Assembly: GCF_003233655.1 (NCBI RefSeq)
Contig: NZ_CP029829.1
Location: forward strand, 2,428,978-2,492,977
Reading direction: 5' to 3'
Length of the DNA: 64,000 bases
Origin: Azospirillum ramasamyi
GTDB taxonomy: Bacteria > Pseudomonadota > Alphaproteobacteria > Azospirillales > Azospirillaceae
The notes beneath the pieces were generated by a model. That model was not told the origin of the DNA. It saw nothing but the letters and a program-made list of their open reading frames with translations, and searched no databases. A program made the translations under genes and the position numbers. Of this stretch, positions 47,306-58,082 are shown piece after piece. Each line of letters begins with the position of its first letter. The first letter of the stretch is position 1.

Positions 47306-48355
47306 TCAGAACCGCAGCGGCGTCAGGCCGACCGCCTGGATGCGGGCGGTATCGCGCAGCCCCTTCGGCTCCGGGATCAGGCCCTTGTCGACCAGATAGC
47401 CGTCCTCTCCCACCGCGCGTTCGGAGGTGTATTCGCCGATGAATTCTCGGATCCCCGGAATGACGCCGGCATGGGCGGTCTTGACGTAGATGTAGAGCGG
47501 ACGCGCCAGCTCATACCTGCCGGCCGCCACCGTCTCCGCCGTCAGCTCCACCCCGTTCATCGGCGCCGCGCGCAGGGTGTCGCGGTTCTGGTCGAGATAG
47601 CTGTAGCCGAACACGCCGAAGGCATTGGGGTTGGCGGTCAGCTTCTGGACGATCAGGTTGTCGTTCTCGCCGGCCTCGACATAGGCGCCGTCCTCGCGGA
47701 TCGTCATGCAGGCACGCTCGCGCGCCTTCTCGTCGGGAACCGCCCCGGCGACCTCGGCCACCTTGTTGCAGCCCTCCAGCATCGCCAGTTCGTTGAAGGT
47801 GTCGCGGGTACCGGAGGTGGGGGGCGGGCCCAGCACCTCGATCGCCGCCTGGGGCAGCGACGGGTCGATGTCCGACCACAGCTTGTACGGGTTGGCGACC
47901 AGGGCGCCGTTCACCGGCACCTCCTTGGCCAGCGCCTTCCACAGCACGACGGTCGACAGCGACACCGGCGCCGCCTTCTTGGACGAGGCCAGCGCGATGC
48001 CGTCATAGCCGATCTTCAGCTCGGTGATCGTGGTGACGCCGTTGGCGGCGCACTGGTCGACCTCCGACTTCTTGATGCGGCGCGACGCGTTGACGACGTC
48101 GGGATGGGCCGGGCCGACGCCGGCGCAGAACAGCTTCAACCCGCCGCCGGTGCCGGTGGACTCGACCACCGGCGTCTTGAACTTGCCGGTCTTGCCGAAG
48201 GCTTCGGCCACCGCGGTGGTGAAGGGGAAGACGGTGGAAGAGCCGACCGCGCGGATCTGGTCGCGCGACTGCGCAGAAGCTGGGGCGGCGGTAAGGATAG
48301 CACCCAATCCCAGGCCCAAGGCGGTCACGGCGTAGACATGCATCCGGGTGGTCAC
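47306..48355 (-). CDS. pstS: Periplasmic phosphate-binding protein PstS
   Basis: A 349-residue exported protein. Signal peptide of 28 residues ending in ASA. The binding site shows VGSSTVFPFT (near 37), STGTGGGLKLFCAG (near 66) and PPTSGTRDTF (near 184), all phosphate-contact motifs of the PstS family. First gene of the pst operon; a Pho box lies 83 bp upstream of its ATG. Confidence 0.96.
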   Translation of the reverse strand: MTTRMHVYAVTALGLGLGAILTAAPASAQSRDQIRAVGSSTVFPFTTAVAEAFGKTGKFKTPVVESTGTGGGLKLFCAGVGPAHPDVVNASRRIKKSEVDQCAANGVTTITELKIGYDGIALASSKKAAPVSLSTVVLWKALAKEVPVNGALVANPYKLWSDIDPSLPQAAIEVLGPPPTSGTRDTFNELAMLEGCNKVAEVAGAVPDEKARERACMTIREDGAYVEAGENDNLIVQKLTANPNAFGVFGYSYLDQNRDTLRAAPMNGVELTAETVAAGRYELARPLYIYVKTAHAGVIPGIREFIGEYTSERAVGEDGYLVDKGLIPEPKGLRDTARIQAVGLTPLRF

Positions 48356-48437
48356 GGGTGCCCTCCTTGGGGAAACGGAGACTGGTCCATCGGAATGGCG
48401 CGGACCATAGACCCGGAGGGAGACCGCATGATTGCGT

Positions 48438-48459
48438 TTTTATGACACTTTCATGACAC
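48438..48459 (-). promoter_or_regulatory. Pho box upstream of pstS
   Basis: On the minus strand two 11-bp units, GTGTCATGAAA and GTGTCATAAAA, stand head to tail, close to the PhoB-binding consensus of TGTCA plus an A/T-rich spacer. It is 83 bp before the pstS start and just after the phoR stop, the right place for PhoB-activated transcription of pstSCAB. Confidence 0.9.
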
Positions 48460-48482
48460 GGTCACGGAGTACCGCGCCATGC

Positions 48483-50048
48483 CTATACCACGCCAAATCC
48501 TCTCTCTCCCTGAGGGGAAAGGGGAGTTTGGAGGGAGGAAGAGGCAGCCTCTCCCGCCGCGGGCAGATAGACGGTGAAGGCGCTGCCCACCCCGACCTCG
48601 CTTTCGATGGTCAGACGGCCGCGGTGGCGGTTCAGGATGTGCTTGACGATGGCGAGCCCCAGCCCGGTGCCGCCCATGGCGCGGGACCGCGCGGCGTCGA
48701 CGCGGTAGAAGCGTTCGGTCAGGCGGGGCAGGTGGGTGCGGGCGATGCCGTCGCCATGGTCGCGCACCGACACCGACACCATGGATGTGCCGCCCCGCAC
48801 CGCGCGCTTGTCCTTCGCCGTGGCCCCGGCGGGCGTTGGCAGCCCCGCAAAACCAACCGCCGCGCCGTCGGCCAGCGCCACGGTGACGATCACGTCGGTG
48901 GCCTCGCGTGTGTATTTGATCGCGTTGCTGACCAGATTCTGGAAGACCTGGGTCAGCTGGTCCTCGTCGCCGACGACATAGGGCAGGGCTTCCGGCGCTT
49001 CCAGCCGCAGGCGGATGCGGCGCTGGGCCGCCTTCAGTTCCAGCGCGGCGATGACGTTCTCCAATTCCTCCACCACATCGACCCGGCCGCTGGGCGGCAT
49101 ATGCTCGTCCAACTCGATGCGGGAGAGGGACAGCAGATCGTTGACCAGCCGGGTCATGCGGCTGGCCTGGTCGTGCATGATCGACAGGAAGCGGTCCTGC
49201 GCCTCGGGATCGTCGCGCGCAGGACCGCGCAGCGTTTCGATGAAGCCCAGCAGCGATGACAGCGGCGTGCGCAGTTCGTGGCTGGCGTTGGCGATGAAGT
49301 CGGCGCGCATCTGCTCCGACCGGCGGGCGGCGGTGACGTCGTGCAGGGTCAGGATCGCCATGCGGGCGACGGTGTGCGGACGCGGCGCCGGATCCTCCTT
49401 GATCTCTCCGTCCAGCAGGGAAGGGTCGGGTTCCGGCACCAGCCGCTGGAAGGGCTTCACCTGCGCCTCGAAGCTGCGCTCCACCGGGACCGGCAGCGTG
49501 AATTCGATGATGCGCGACGCACCGCCGCGCAGGACCGAATCCACCGCCTCCAGCACCGCCGGGGTGCGCAGGGAGGAGGCGAGGTCGCGGTCCACCACCT
49601 TGTCGCCGAACAACTCCCGCGCGGACTGGTTGGCCCGTACCACCTGCCGCTCCGCATCCATCAGCAGCAGCGGGGCGGGCAGGGCGTCGATCACCGCTTC
49701 ATTCGCCTCCAGCTGCATCCGCACGCGTTCCGCCCGGCGCAGGCCGACCCGGTGCAGCCGGCCGACGGTCGCGGTCAGCGCCTTCAGGGCGGGCGGCGTG
49801 CCGGCCGGGGCCAGCGGCTCGTCGGCTTCCGCCAGCCGCGCGGCGTAATCGGTCACCGCATCGGCATCGCGCCGGTGGCTGCGCAGGACCAGCACCGCGC
49901 CGGTCAGCGCCAGCGCCGCCGCCGCCAGAGCCAACCCGCCATGCAGCGCCCCGACATGCACCGCCCAGGCCAGCACGACCAGCAGGGGCGCCAGCATCAA
50001 CAGGATCGCGGTCAGCAACGGGGTGGGCGGCGACGCCTTCGGGCGCAT
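48483..50048 (-). CDS. phoR: Phosphate regulon sensor histidine kinase PhoR
   Basis: A 521-residue kinase. Two hydrophobic helices at the N-terminus (about 12-30 and 35-55), a PAS-like domain (about 115-250), then the kinase: H box NASHELRTPLSSLLGF (near 263), N box NLVSNAIKYT (near 378), a loop of about 35 residues rich in Gly/Ala/Thr inserted before G1, G1 VRDHGDGI, G2 GGTGLGLAIVK (near 467). It phosphorylates PhoB. Encoded immediately before pstS. Confidence 0.94.
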   Translation of the reverse strand: MRPKASPPTPLLTAILLMLAPLLVVLAWAVHVGALHGGLALAAAALALTGAVLVLRSHRRDADAVTDYAARLAEADEPLAPAGTPPALKALTATVGRLHRVGLRRAERVRMQLEANEAVIDALPAPLLLMDAERQVVRANQSARELFGDKVVDRDLASSLRTPAVLEAVDSVLRGGASRIIEFTLPVPVERSFEAQVKPFQRLVPEPDPSLLDGEIKEDPAPRPHTVARMAILTLHDVTAARRSEQMRADFIANASHELRTPLSSLLGFIETLRGPARDDPEAQDRFLSIMHDQASRMTRLVNDLLSLSRIELDEHMPPSGRVDVVEELENVIAALELKAAQRRIRLRLEAPEALPYVVGDEDQLTQVFQNLVSNAIKYTREATDVIVTVALADGAAVGFAGLPTPAGATAKDKRAVRGGTSMVSVSVRDHGDGIARTHLPRLTERFYRVDAARSRAMGGTGLGLAIVKHILNRHRGRLTIESEVGVGSAFTVYLPAAGEAASSSLQTPLSPQGERGFGVV

Positions 50049-50213
50049 GGGAACGGCACCGGATCTGAGGGTGGCGGGACAGGCAACGTGACGTTCAGCC
50101 CTTCTACACCATCGTCACGCATGCGGCGCGGCGGTCATAAAAGATTCATGGCCGGAGCTATGGCCGCAGCCACGCGGTCCTTCGTTGACTCCAATATAAT
50201 GGAACTTCATTCT

Positions 50214-50825
50214 ATGATCATGGAGAACACGAAAACCGACATCGTCGGCCGCCTTGCCACCCGCCTGCGCGCCTTGCGGGCGGAGCAGGGATTGACCCTC
50301 GACGGACTGGCGGAACGGGCGGGGGTCAGCCGCTCGATGATTTCACTGGTGGAGCGGGGGGAGAGCAGCCCGACCGCCTCCGTCCTGGACCGGCTCGCCG
50401 CCGGATTGGGCGTGACGCTGGCCGCCTTGTTCGCGCAGGCCGAGCGGCAGGACGCCTCTCCGGTCGCCCGACGTTCCGACCAGATCGCCTGGACCGACCC
50501 CGCCACCGGCTACCGCCGCCGCAACCTGTCGCCGCCGGGCTTCCCGTCGCCCATCGAATTGGTGGAGGTGGAGTTGCCGCCGGGCGCCCGCGTCTTCTAC
50601 GACAGCGGCAACCGCGCCGCGACGGTGGAGCAGCAGATCTATCTTCTGGACGGCGCCATGGACCTGACGGTGGGGGAGGCGACGCACCGGCTGTCCGCCG
50701 GCGACTGCCTCGCCATGCGGCTGGACCGGCCGACCGGCTTCCACAATCCGACCGACCGGACGGCCCGCTATATCGTGGCGCTGACCACCGACGGGCGCCC
50801 TGTCTTAAACACCGTTAAACGCTGA
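50214..50825 (+). CDS. XRE-type transcriptional regulator with cupin domain
   Basis: A 203-residue regulator. Helix-turn-helix at about 15-68 (LTLDGLAERAGVSRSMISLVERGESSPTASVLDRLA) and a cupin sensor domain at about 115-195 (PPGARVFYDSG, EQQIYLLDGAMDLTVGE, GDCLAMRLDRPTGFHNPT). Such proteins sense small molecules and often repress their own operon. The start could be ATG 50199, 50214 or 50220; I use 50214. The GNAT gene follows by 11 bp. Confidence 0.88.
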   Translation: MIMENTKTDIVGRLATRLRALRAEQGLTLDGLAERAGVSRSMISLVERGESSPTASVLDRLAAGLGVTLAALFAQAERQDASPVARRSDQIAWTDPATGYRRRNLSPPGFPSPIELVEVELPPGARVFYDSGNRAATVEQQIYLLDGAMDLTVGEATHRLSAGDCLAMRLDRPTGFHNPTDRTARYIVALTTDGRPVLNTVKR

Positions 50826-50836
50826 AGGAGCACGCC

Positions 50837-51430
50837 ATGGACAGCACTTGCGTCGGTTCCGGCCGCGAGAACGGAGCGAGCGGGACAGCCGTCGAGTTTA
50901 CCGCCAGGATTGCCGCCATCACGGTCCGCATGCTGTCGGCCGCCGATGCCCGTGCCGCCGTGCCGGAGTTGACCGACGTGCTGCTCGATTGCGTGGCGGG
51001 CGGTGCTTCCGTCAGCTTCATGGCATCGCTCGATCGGGCCACCGCCGAAGGCTTCTGGCGCAACGTGGCGCTGGAGGTGGAGCAAGGCAGCCGCATCCTG
51101 CTGGTGGCCGAGGACGGGGAGGGCGTGCTGGGCACCGTCCAGCTGGTCGTCGCCCAGCCGCCGAACCAGCCGCACCGGGCCGACCTGTCCAAGATGCTGG
51201 TCCACCGCCGCGCCCGCCGCCGCGGTGTCGGCGCCGCCCTGATGAAGGCCGCCGAGGACGCCGCCCGCGCCGCCGGCAAGACCCTGCTGGTGCTGGACAC
51301 CGCCTCCCCCGATGCCGAACGCCTGTACGCACGCGCCGGCTGGGTGAAGGTCGGCGTCATCCCTAATTACGCCCTGTGGCCGCAGGGCGGGTTCTGCGAC
51401 ACCACGTACTTCTACAAGGCGTTGGAGTGA
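50837..51430 (+). CDS. GNAT family N-acetyltransferase
   Basis: A 197-residue acetyltransferase. The acetyl-CoA loop is VHRRARRRGVGAALMKAAED (near 121-140), preceded by ILLVAEDGEGVLGTVQL and followed by LVLDTASPDAERLYARAGW (near 152-170). Substrate unknown. AAGGAG precedes the ATG and it forms a two-gene unit with the XRE-cupin regulator, which probably controls it. Confidence 0.88.
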   Translation: MDSTCVGSGRENGASGTAVEFTARIAAITVRMLSAADARAAVPELTDVLLDCVAGGASVSFMASLDRATAEGFWRNVALEVEQGSRILLVAEDGEGVLGTVQLVVAQPPNQPHRADLSKMLVHRRARRRGVGAALMKAAEDAARAAGKTLLVLDTASPDAERLYARAGWVKVGVIPNYALWPQGGFCDTTYFYKALE

Positions 51431-51487
51431 TGAATGAATCTCCTTCTCCCGTTGGGGAGAAGAAGATTCCAGAAGGGACGTCTTACC

Positions 51488-53752
51488 TCACCAGGGCAGC
51501 GAGTCATGCGCCGCCAGGGCAGCGGCGGTGACGATGTCGTTGACCGAAGCGCCCATGGTGACGATCTGCGCCGGCTTGTCCAAACCGATCAGCAACGGGC
51601 CGATCATCTGACCGCCGGCCATCTTGTTCAGCAGCTTGGCCGAGATGTTGGCCGAATGCAGGCCGGGCATGATCAGCACGTTGGCCGGGCCGGACAGCCG
51701 CGAGAACGGATACACCCGCTTCATCAGCTGGTAATCCAGCGCCACGTCGGCCGACATCTCGCCGTCATACTCGAAATCGACCCGGCGGCTGTCGAGGATC
51801 GACAGGGCTTCGCGCAACGGGTCGGTGTTCGGGTGCGGCGTCTGGCCGAAGTTGGAGAAGGACAGCAGCGCCACCCGCGGTTCATGCCCCATCTGCCGGG
51901 CCTTGGCCGCGGCGCCGACGGCGATGTCGGCCAGCGTCTTGCCGTCGGGACGGACATGGACGGTGGTGTCGGCGATGAAGACGGTGCGGTTGCGGGTGAT
52001 GAACAGGTGCAGACCGAACACCGGCTCGTTCGCCTTCGGGTCGATGACCCGGCGGAGTTCCTCGTACGCGACGCCGAAGCTGCGGGTCAGGCCGGTCACC
52101 ATGGCGTGGGCGTCGCCCTGGGCCACCATGCAGGCGGCGAAGACGTTGCGGTCCTGGTTGACCATCCGCTGGCAATCGCGCAGCAGCGCGCCCTTGCGCT
52201 GCAGGCGGCGGTAGAGATGGTCGGCATAGCGGCGGTTGGCGTCCGACAGGCGGGCATTGTGGATTTCGAACTGGACGTTGGGCTGGCCCATCGCCGTCAG
52301 CTGTTCCCTGATCACCTCCTCGCGGCCGATCAACACCGGCGTGCCATAGCCGTGGGCGCGGAAGGCCATGGCGGCGCGGATCGTCCGTTCCTCCTCGCCC
52401 TCGGCGAAGACGACGCGGCGCGGGTTGGTCCGCACCTTCTCCAAGATCAGTTCCAGGCTGTCCGCCGTCGGGTCCAGACGGGTGCGCAGGGAATGCTTGT
52501 AGCTGGTCAGGTCCAGGATCGGCTTGCGCGCCACGCCGCTTTCCATGGCGGCCTGGGCGACGGCGGCCGGGACGGTGACGATCAGGCGCGGGTCGAAGGG
52601 CACCGGAATGATGTAGTCCGGTCCATAGCGCAGCCGGCGCCCGGAATAGGCGGCGTCGACCTCGTCCGGCACGTCCTCGCGCGCCAGCGCCGCCAGCGCC
52701 TTCGCCGCGGCGACCTTCATCGCCTCGTTGATGGTGGTGGCACGGACATCCAGCGCGCCGCGGAACAGGTAAGGGAAGCCCAGGACGTTGTTGACCTGGT
52801 TCGGGTAGTCGGAACGGCCGGTCGCCACGATGGCATCCGCGCGCACCGCCTTCACCTCCTCCGGCGTGATTTCCGGGTCGGGGTTGGCCAGCGCGAAGAT
52901 GATCGGCTTGGCCGCCATCGACTTCACCATCTCCGGCGTCATCGCCCCTTTGGCCGACAGGCCGACGAACACGTCGGACCCGGCCACCGCCTCTTCCAGC
53001 GTGCGCTTGTCGGTATCGACCGCGAAGGACGACTTCCACTGGTTCATGCCGTTGGTGCGGCCGCGATAGACCACGCCCTTGGTGTCGCACAGGATGATGT
53101 TTTCACGTGAAACACCCATCGTGCAGAACAGCTCGGCGCAGGCGATGCCCGCCGCCCCGGCGCCGTTCACCACCATCTTCACGTCTTCGATCTTGCGCCC
53201 GGTGATGTCGCAGGCGTTGATCAGCCCGGCGGCGGCGATGATCGCGGTGCCGTGCTGGTCGTCATGGAAGACCGGGATGTCCAGCAGTTCGCGCAGCCGT
53301 TCCTCGATGATGAAGCAGTCGGGCGCCTTGATGTCTTCCAGGTTGATGCCGCCGAAGCTGGGGCCGAGGAAGCGCACGCAGTTGACGAACTCGTCCACGT
53401 CGCGGGTGTCGACCTCCAGGTCGATGCCGTCGACGTCGGCGAAGCGCTTGAACAGCACCGCCTTGCCTTCCATCACCGGCTTGCCGGCCAGAGCGCCGAG
53501 GTCGCCCAGCCCCAGCACCGCCGTGCCGTTGGAGATGATGGCGACGATGTTGCCCTTGGCCGTGTAGTCGTAGGCGAGGGACGGATCCTCGGCGATGCGC
53601 AGGCAGGGGACCGCCACGCCGGGCGAATAGGCCAGCGCCAGATCGCGTTGGGTGGTCAGCGGCTTGGTCGGGGTGATTTCCAGCTTGCCGGGCCGGCCGC
53701 TGGAATGCAGCAGCAGGGCCTCTTCGTCGGTGACGCGCTTGGTATCGGACAT
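51488..53752 (-). CDS. maeB: NADP-dependent malic enzyme with phosphotransacetylase-like domain
   Basis: A 754-residue bidomain enzyme (EC 1.1.1.40). The malic enzyme part (about 1-425) has YSPGVAVPCL (near 38), the catalytic KAVLFKRF..DVDGIDLEVDT region (near 97), FHDDQHGTA (near 157) and the NADP-binding GAGAAGIACAEL (near 192). The C-terminal part (about 430-754) is phosphotransacetylase-like (FAEGEEERTIRAA near 456), usually regulatory in MaeB. It decarboxylates malate to pyruvate. ATG 53752 has GAGGAA upstream. A parS-like site lies inside it. Confidence 0.95.
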   Translation of the reverse strand: MSDTKRVTDEEALLLHSSGRPGKLEITPTKPLTTQRDLALAYSPGVAVPCLRIAEDPSLAYDYTAKGNIVAIISNGTAVLGLGDLGALAGKPVMEGKAVLFKRFADVDGIDLEVDTRDVDEFVNCVRFLGPSFGGINLEDIKAPDCFIIEERLRELLDIPVFHDDQHGTAIIAAAGLINACDITGRKIEDVKMVVNGAGAAGIACAELFCTMGVSRENIILCDTKGVVYRGRTNGMNQWKSSFAVDTDKRTLEEAVAGSDVFVGLSAKGAMTPEMVKSMAAKPIIFALANPDPEITPEEVKAVRADAIVATGRSDYPNQVNNVLGFPYLFRGALDVRATTINEAMKVAAAKALAALAREDVPDEVDAAYSGRRLRYGPDYIIPVPFDPRLIVTVPAAVAQAAMESGVARKPILDLTSYKHSLRTRLDPTADSLELILEKVRTNPRRVVFAEGEEERTIRAAMAFRAHGYGTPVLIGREEVIREQLTAMGQPNVQFEIHNARLSDANRRYADHLYRRLQRKGALLRDCQRMVNQDRNVFAACMVAQGDAHAMVTGLTRSFGVAYEELRRVIDPKANEPVFGLHLFITRNRTVFIADTTVHVRPDGKTLADIAVGAAAKARQMGHEPRVALLSFSNFGQTPHPNTDPLREALSILDSRRVDFEYDGEMSADVALDYQLMKRVYPFSRLSGPANVLIMPGLHSANISAKLLNKMAGGQMIGPLLIGLDKPAQIVTMGASVNDIVTAAALAAHDSLPW
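53099..53114. promoter_or_regulatory. parS-like site inside maeB
   Basis: GTTTTCACGTGAAACA matches the perfect parS TGTTTCACGTGAAACA at 14 of 16 positions, with an intact inner palindrome TTTCACGTGAAA. It encodes the GVSREN residues of maeB on the minus strand and is about 4 to 5 kb from parB/parA. ParB binding is inference. Confidence 0.6.
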
Positions 53753-54083
53753 GGATGTCGTGTTCCTCAACGGAGTGTGCAGCCCGTCGGTCGTCGTTGA
53801 TGCCTTTTTGTGCGGTGCGCTGCCGACGGTGGGGCAGCGATGGTATACGCCGAACGCGCAACTCGCCAAGCCTCGATCGCCTCCATTTTGTACGAATCAT
53901 GCATTTTCCTGCTGATTAACGACATATTCAGTTTGTTTGTCCTCCCATCAGATTCCGGTTCTTCCACTGCAGGGCAGCGCTCGCGCATCGGTGCTGGACG
54001 GCGGGAAAGACGCCATGCTGGACGGGACCGGGCAGAGCCGTTAGCTTGCCGCCGGATCAAAAACGACCTTCGGAATGATGCCC
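53753..54083. other. Divergent intergenic region between maeB and rph
   Basis: 331 bp with an A+T-rich core at about 53870-53960. It must contain the promoters of maeB (leftward) and the rph operon (rightward); no clear consensus boxes or hairpins were found. Confidence 0.4.
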
Positions 54084-54803
<720 letters not shown>

Positions 54804-54823
54804 GGCCGCATCAGCCAGAGGTT

Positions 54824-55429
54824 ATGACCATGTCCGCTCCCCGCCGCTTCACCGGCGACACCCTCGTCATCGCCAGCCACAACAAGGGCAAGGTGCGCGA
54901 GATCGCCGACCTGCTCGGCCCCTATGTCGCCACCTTCACCTCGGCCGGGGAGCTGGGCCTGCCCGAACCGGAAGAGACCGGAACCACCTTCATCGCCAAT
55001 GCGGAGCTGAAGGCCAAGGCCGCGGCCGCCGCCGGCCATGTCGCGCTCGCCGACGACAGCGGGCTGGTGGTGCCGGCGCTGAACGGCGATCCCGGCATCT
55101 ATTCCGCCCGCTGGGCCGGCCCGGCCAAGGACTTCGCCATGGCGATGCGGAAGGTCGAGGACGGTCTTGCCGGCAGCACCGACCGCAGCGCCTATTTCGT
55201 CTGCGCGCTGTCGCTCGCCTGGCCGGACGGCCATGTCGAGACGGTGGAGGGCCGCTGCTACGGCACGCTGGTCTGGCCGCCGCGCGGTCCGCATGGCTTC
55301 GGCTATGACCCGATGTTCCTGCCGGACGGCCACGGCCTGACCTTCGGCGAGATGGACCCGTTCAAGAAGCACGAGATGAGCCACCGCGCCGACGCCTTCC
55401 GCCAGTTGGTGGAGCGGTGCTTCCGGTGA
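54824..55429 (+). CDS. rdgB: dITP/XTP pyrophosphatase (RdgB/HAM1)
   Basis: A 201-residue non-canonical purine NTP pyrophosphatase. [17 protein letters not shown] near 12, [26 protein letters not shown] (near 74) and [20 protein letters not shown] (near 157) are the family motifs. It removes dITP and XTP from the nucleotide pool. The hemW start overlaps its stop. Confidence 0.95.
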   Translation: MTMSAPRRFTGDTLVIASHNKGKVREIADLLGPYVATFTSAGELGLPEPEETGTTFIANAELKAKAAAAAGHVALADDSGLVVPALNGDPGIYSARWAGPAKDFAMAMRKVEDGLAGSTDRSAYFVCALSLAWPDGHVETVEGRCYGTLVWPPRGPHGFGYDPMFLPDGHGLTFGEMDPFKKHEMSHRADAFRQLVERCFR

Positions 55430-56586
55430 GTGCGTCCGATCCTGGTTTCGCCGTCTACGTCCATTGGCCCTTCTGCAAGTCGAAGTGCCCGTACTGCGAT
55501 TTCAACAGCCATGTCCGCGAGCGCGTCGATCATGACCGCTGGCGGGCCGGGCTGCTGCGCGAACTGGATCATTACGCCGACCTGACGGCCGGGCGCACCG
55601 TCACCTCGATCTTCTTCGGCGGCGGCACCCCGTCGCTGATGGAACCGGCGACGGTCGGCGCCATCATCGACCGCGTCGCGGAACGCTGGCAAATCGCCAA
55701 GGGGCTGGAAGTGACGCTGGAGGCCAATCCGACCTCCGTCGAGGCCGACAAATTCCGCGCCTTCCGCACCGCCGGGATCAACCGCGTTTCCCTCGGCATT
55801 CAGGCGCTGGACGACGCCAGCCTGAAATTCCTCGGCCGTCAGCATAACGCGGCGGAGGCCACCGGCGCCATCGAACTGGCCGCGCGGACCTTCGACCGCT
55901 TTTCCTTCGACCTGATCTATGCCCGTCCCGGTCAGACGGTGGCGGCCTGGCAGGCGGAGTTGGCGCGGGCGCTGGATTACGCCGTCGGCCATCTCTCGGT
56001 CTATCAGCTGACGATCGAGGAGGGGACGGCCTTCTACCCGCTGCACGCCCGTGGCGATCTGGTGCTGCCCGACGAGGAGTTGGCCGGCGATCTCTACGAG
56101 GCGACGCAGAGCCAGCTGGCGGCGGCGGGGCTGCCGGCCTACGAGATTTCCAACCACGCCCGTCCGGGCGAGGAAAGCCGTCACAACCTGACTTATTGGC
56201 GCTATGGCGATTATGTCGGCATCGGTCCCGGCGCACATGGCCGGCTGACGCTGGACGGCGACAAGTTCGCGACCCGCGCCCACCGTGCCCCGGAAATCTG
56301 GCTGGAACGGGTGGAACGCGACGGCCATGGCGCCGCCGTTCCCAGCCCGATCGACCGCGATGCCCGCGGCACCGAGTTGCTGATGATGGGGCTGCGCCTC
56401 CGCGAGGGGGTGCGGCTCGCCCGGCTGACGGAGGAAACCGGACGGACGCTGGACGATTTCGTCGAGCCGGCGGCGTTGTCCCGCCTGATCGAAGGCGGTT
56501 TCCTTACCCGCGACGCGGATCGGGTCTCTGCGACATCGGAAGGGCTACAGCGACTGAACGCGGTACTCAGCGCGATTTTAGCGTAA
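55426..56586 (+). CDS. hemW: Radical SAM haem chaperone HemW
   Basis: A 386-residue protein. The radical SAM cluster motif [12 protein letters not shown] (near 17-28) has the HemW CxxxCxxC form, [10 protein letters not shown] is near 65, and the HemN_C-type domain occupies the last 70 residues. HemW moves haem and was earlier called HemN-like. The GTG at 55426 overlaps the rdgB stop (GTGA) and has GGAG eleven bases before; GTG 55417 is too near the same site. Confidence 0.9.
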   Translation: MSASDPGFAVYVHWPFCKSKCPYCDFNSHVRERVDHDRWRAGLLRELDHYADLTAGRTVTSIFFGGGTPSLMEPATVGAIIDRVAERWQIAKGLEVTLEANPTSVEADKFRAFRTAGINRVSLGIQALDDASLKFLGRQHNAAEATGAIELAARTFDRFSFDLIYARPGQTVAAWQAELARALDYAVGHLSVYQLTIEEGTAFYPLHARGDLVLPDEELAGDLYEATQSQLAAAGLPAYEISNHARPGEESRHNLTYWRYGDYVGIGPGAHGRLTLDGDKFATRAHRAPEIWLERVERDGHGAAVPSPIDRDARGTELLMMGLRLREGVRLARLTEETGRTLDDFVEPAALSRLIEGGFLTRDADRVSATSEGLQRLNAVLSAILA

Positions 56587-56621
56587 GATTTCCCCGGTTC
56601 CGAACCGGGAAAGGGCAGGGG

Positions 56622-57116
56622 ATGCGCATCAGTCTGATTGTGGCCGCTGCGATGAACGACGTGATCGGCCGCGATGGCCGGTTGCCCTGGCATCTTCCCG
56701 GCGATCTGCGCCGGTTCAAGCAGCTGACCCTGGGCAAGCCGGTGCTGATGGGCCGCAAAACCTGGGAGTCTCTGCCGCTGCGCCCGCTTCCCGGCCGCGA
56801 CAACCTCGTCGTCAGCCGTCGGGCAGCGGTCGGCGAGCGGGATGGCGCCCGCTGGTTCTCCGGGTTGGGAGCCGCCATATCCTGGGCCCAGGAATCCGGT
56901 GCGGCGGAACTCTGCGTCATCGGCGGCGCCGCGCTGTTCCGCGAGACCCTGCCCATCGCCGATCTCCTGCACCTGACCCGCGTGGAGAGCGCGGTGCACG
57001 GCGACACGGTGATGCCGCCCATCGGTGCGGAATGGGCCGAGGTGTGGTCGAGCGCGCCGATGGAAGAGAATGGGCTGTTCTACCGCTACATCGATCTGGA
57101 GAGGGTACGGGGGTAG
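56622..57116 (+). CDS. folA: Dihydrofolate reductase
   Basis: A 164-residue DHFR. ISLIVAAAMNDVIGRDGRLPWHLPGDLRRFKQLT gives the N-terminal strand, the W-x-L-PxDL active-site region with Asp near residue 27, VLMGRKTWESLP the NADPH site, and CVIGGAALFRETLPIADLLHLT the C-terminal sheet. It supplies tetrahydrofolate. AGGGCAGGGG precedes the ATG. A GC hairpin overlaps its stop. Confidence 0.95.
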   Translation: MRISLIVAAAMNDVIGRDGRLPWHLPGDLRRFKQLTLGKPVLMGRKTWESLPLRPLPGRDNLVVSRRAAVGERDGARWFSGLGAAISWAQESGAAELCVIGGAALFRETLPIADLLHLTRVESAVHGDTVMPPIGAEWAEVWSSAPMEENGLFYRYIDLERVRG

Positions 57117-57139
57117 GGGGGAAGTGCCCCCCACCCCCA
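57109..57139. terminator. G/C-run hairpin between folA and parB
   Basis: G5-T-A-G6 at 57109-57121 pairs with C6-A-C5 at 57127-57138, with a single A bulge, giving 12 bp around a loop beginning AAGT. No T-run follows. It overlaps the folA stop and lies between convergent genes. Confidence 0.6.
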
Positions 57140-57170
57140 TTAAACCGGCGGTCCCCTTCGACCGCTGGAC

Positions 57171-58082
57171 TTACTCTTCCCCACCCAGACGGTGCAGAAC
57201 GTCGTCCAGCTGGTCGAGCGTCTGGTAGTGGATGGTGATCGTGCCGCGCTGACCCTGGGGATTGATCGCGACCTTCAACCCGATGCGGGCGGAGATCTCC
57301 TCCTCCAGATTGATCAGGTCGACATCCTTCATCGCCGGGGCGGCGCCGGTTCCATCATTCGCGCCCTTGCCCTTCCTGGCCTTGGGCTGGTCGCCCCGCA
57401 TCAGGTCTTCGGTCTGGCGGACATTCAGGCCGCGCGTGATCACCTCGCGGGCGACCGCGGCCGGATCCGGGGCGGTCAGCAGGGCGCGGGCGTGGCCGGC
57501 GGTCAGCGCGCCTTCCTGCACCATCGACTTGACCGGGTCGGGCAGAGCCAGCAGGCGCATCATGTTGGCGACATGGCTGCGGCTCTTGCCGACGGCGCGG
57601 GCCAGATCCTCCTGCGTGTGCTCGAACTCCTCCATCAAGCGGCGGTAGCCTTCCGCCTCTTCGAGAGGGGTCAGATCCTGGCGCTGGATGTTCTCGATCA
57701 GCGCGATTTCCAGCGCCTCGCGGTCGCTGAGATCGCGGATGATGACCGGCACCTCGTGCAGGCCGGCGACCTGCGCCGCGCGCCAGCGGCGTTCGCCGGC
57801 GATCAGCTCGTAGGAATTCGCATCCTCGGAGTCGCGGCGGACCAGCAGCGGCTGCAGGATGCCCTTGTCGCGGATGGACTCGACGAGGCCGCTGATCGCC
57901 TCCTCGTCGAACTTCCGCCGCGGCTGGTATTTGCCCGGATGGACGAACTCGATCGGCACCTGCTTGGACTGCCGCACCTTGTCGAGCGCCGAATAATCCT
58001 CGGTAGCCTCGCCGAACAGGGCGGAAAGGCCGCGGCCCAGGCTGGCGCGGCGGGCGCCACCTTGTTTGGTGTCGTCGATCAT
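57171..58082 (-). CDS. parB: Chromosome partitioning protein ParB
   Basis: A 303-residue ParB. The N-terminal [10 protein letters not shown] motif (about 17-26), [14 protein letters not shown] and [23 protein letters not shown] (CTPase/ParBc region, near 92-150), helix-turn-helix [16 protein letters not shown] (near 164) and a C-terminal dimerisation domain are all present. It binds parS and spreads on DNA as a CTP clamp. Its ATG overlaps the parA stop by four bases. Confidence 0.96.
   Translation of the reverse strand: MIDDTKQGGARRASLGRGLSALFGEATEDYSALDKVRQSKQVPIEFVHPGKYQPRRKFDEEAISGLVESIRDKGILQPLLVRRDSEDANSYELIAGERRWRAAQVAGLHEVPVIIRDLSDREALEIALIENIQRQDLTPLEEAEGYRRLMEEFEHTQEDLARAVGKSRSHVANMMRLLALPDPVKSMVQEGALTAGHARALLTAPDPAAVAREVITRGLNVRQTEDLMRGDQPKARKGKGANDGTGAAPAMKDVDLINLEEEISARIGLKVAINPQGQRGTITIHYQTLDQLDDVLHRLGGEE

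Noticed and set aside
50185..50200. TTGACT and TATAAT before the XRE-cupin gene as a promoter
   Set aside because: The spacing is only 4 bp, far from the 16-18 bp needed.
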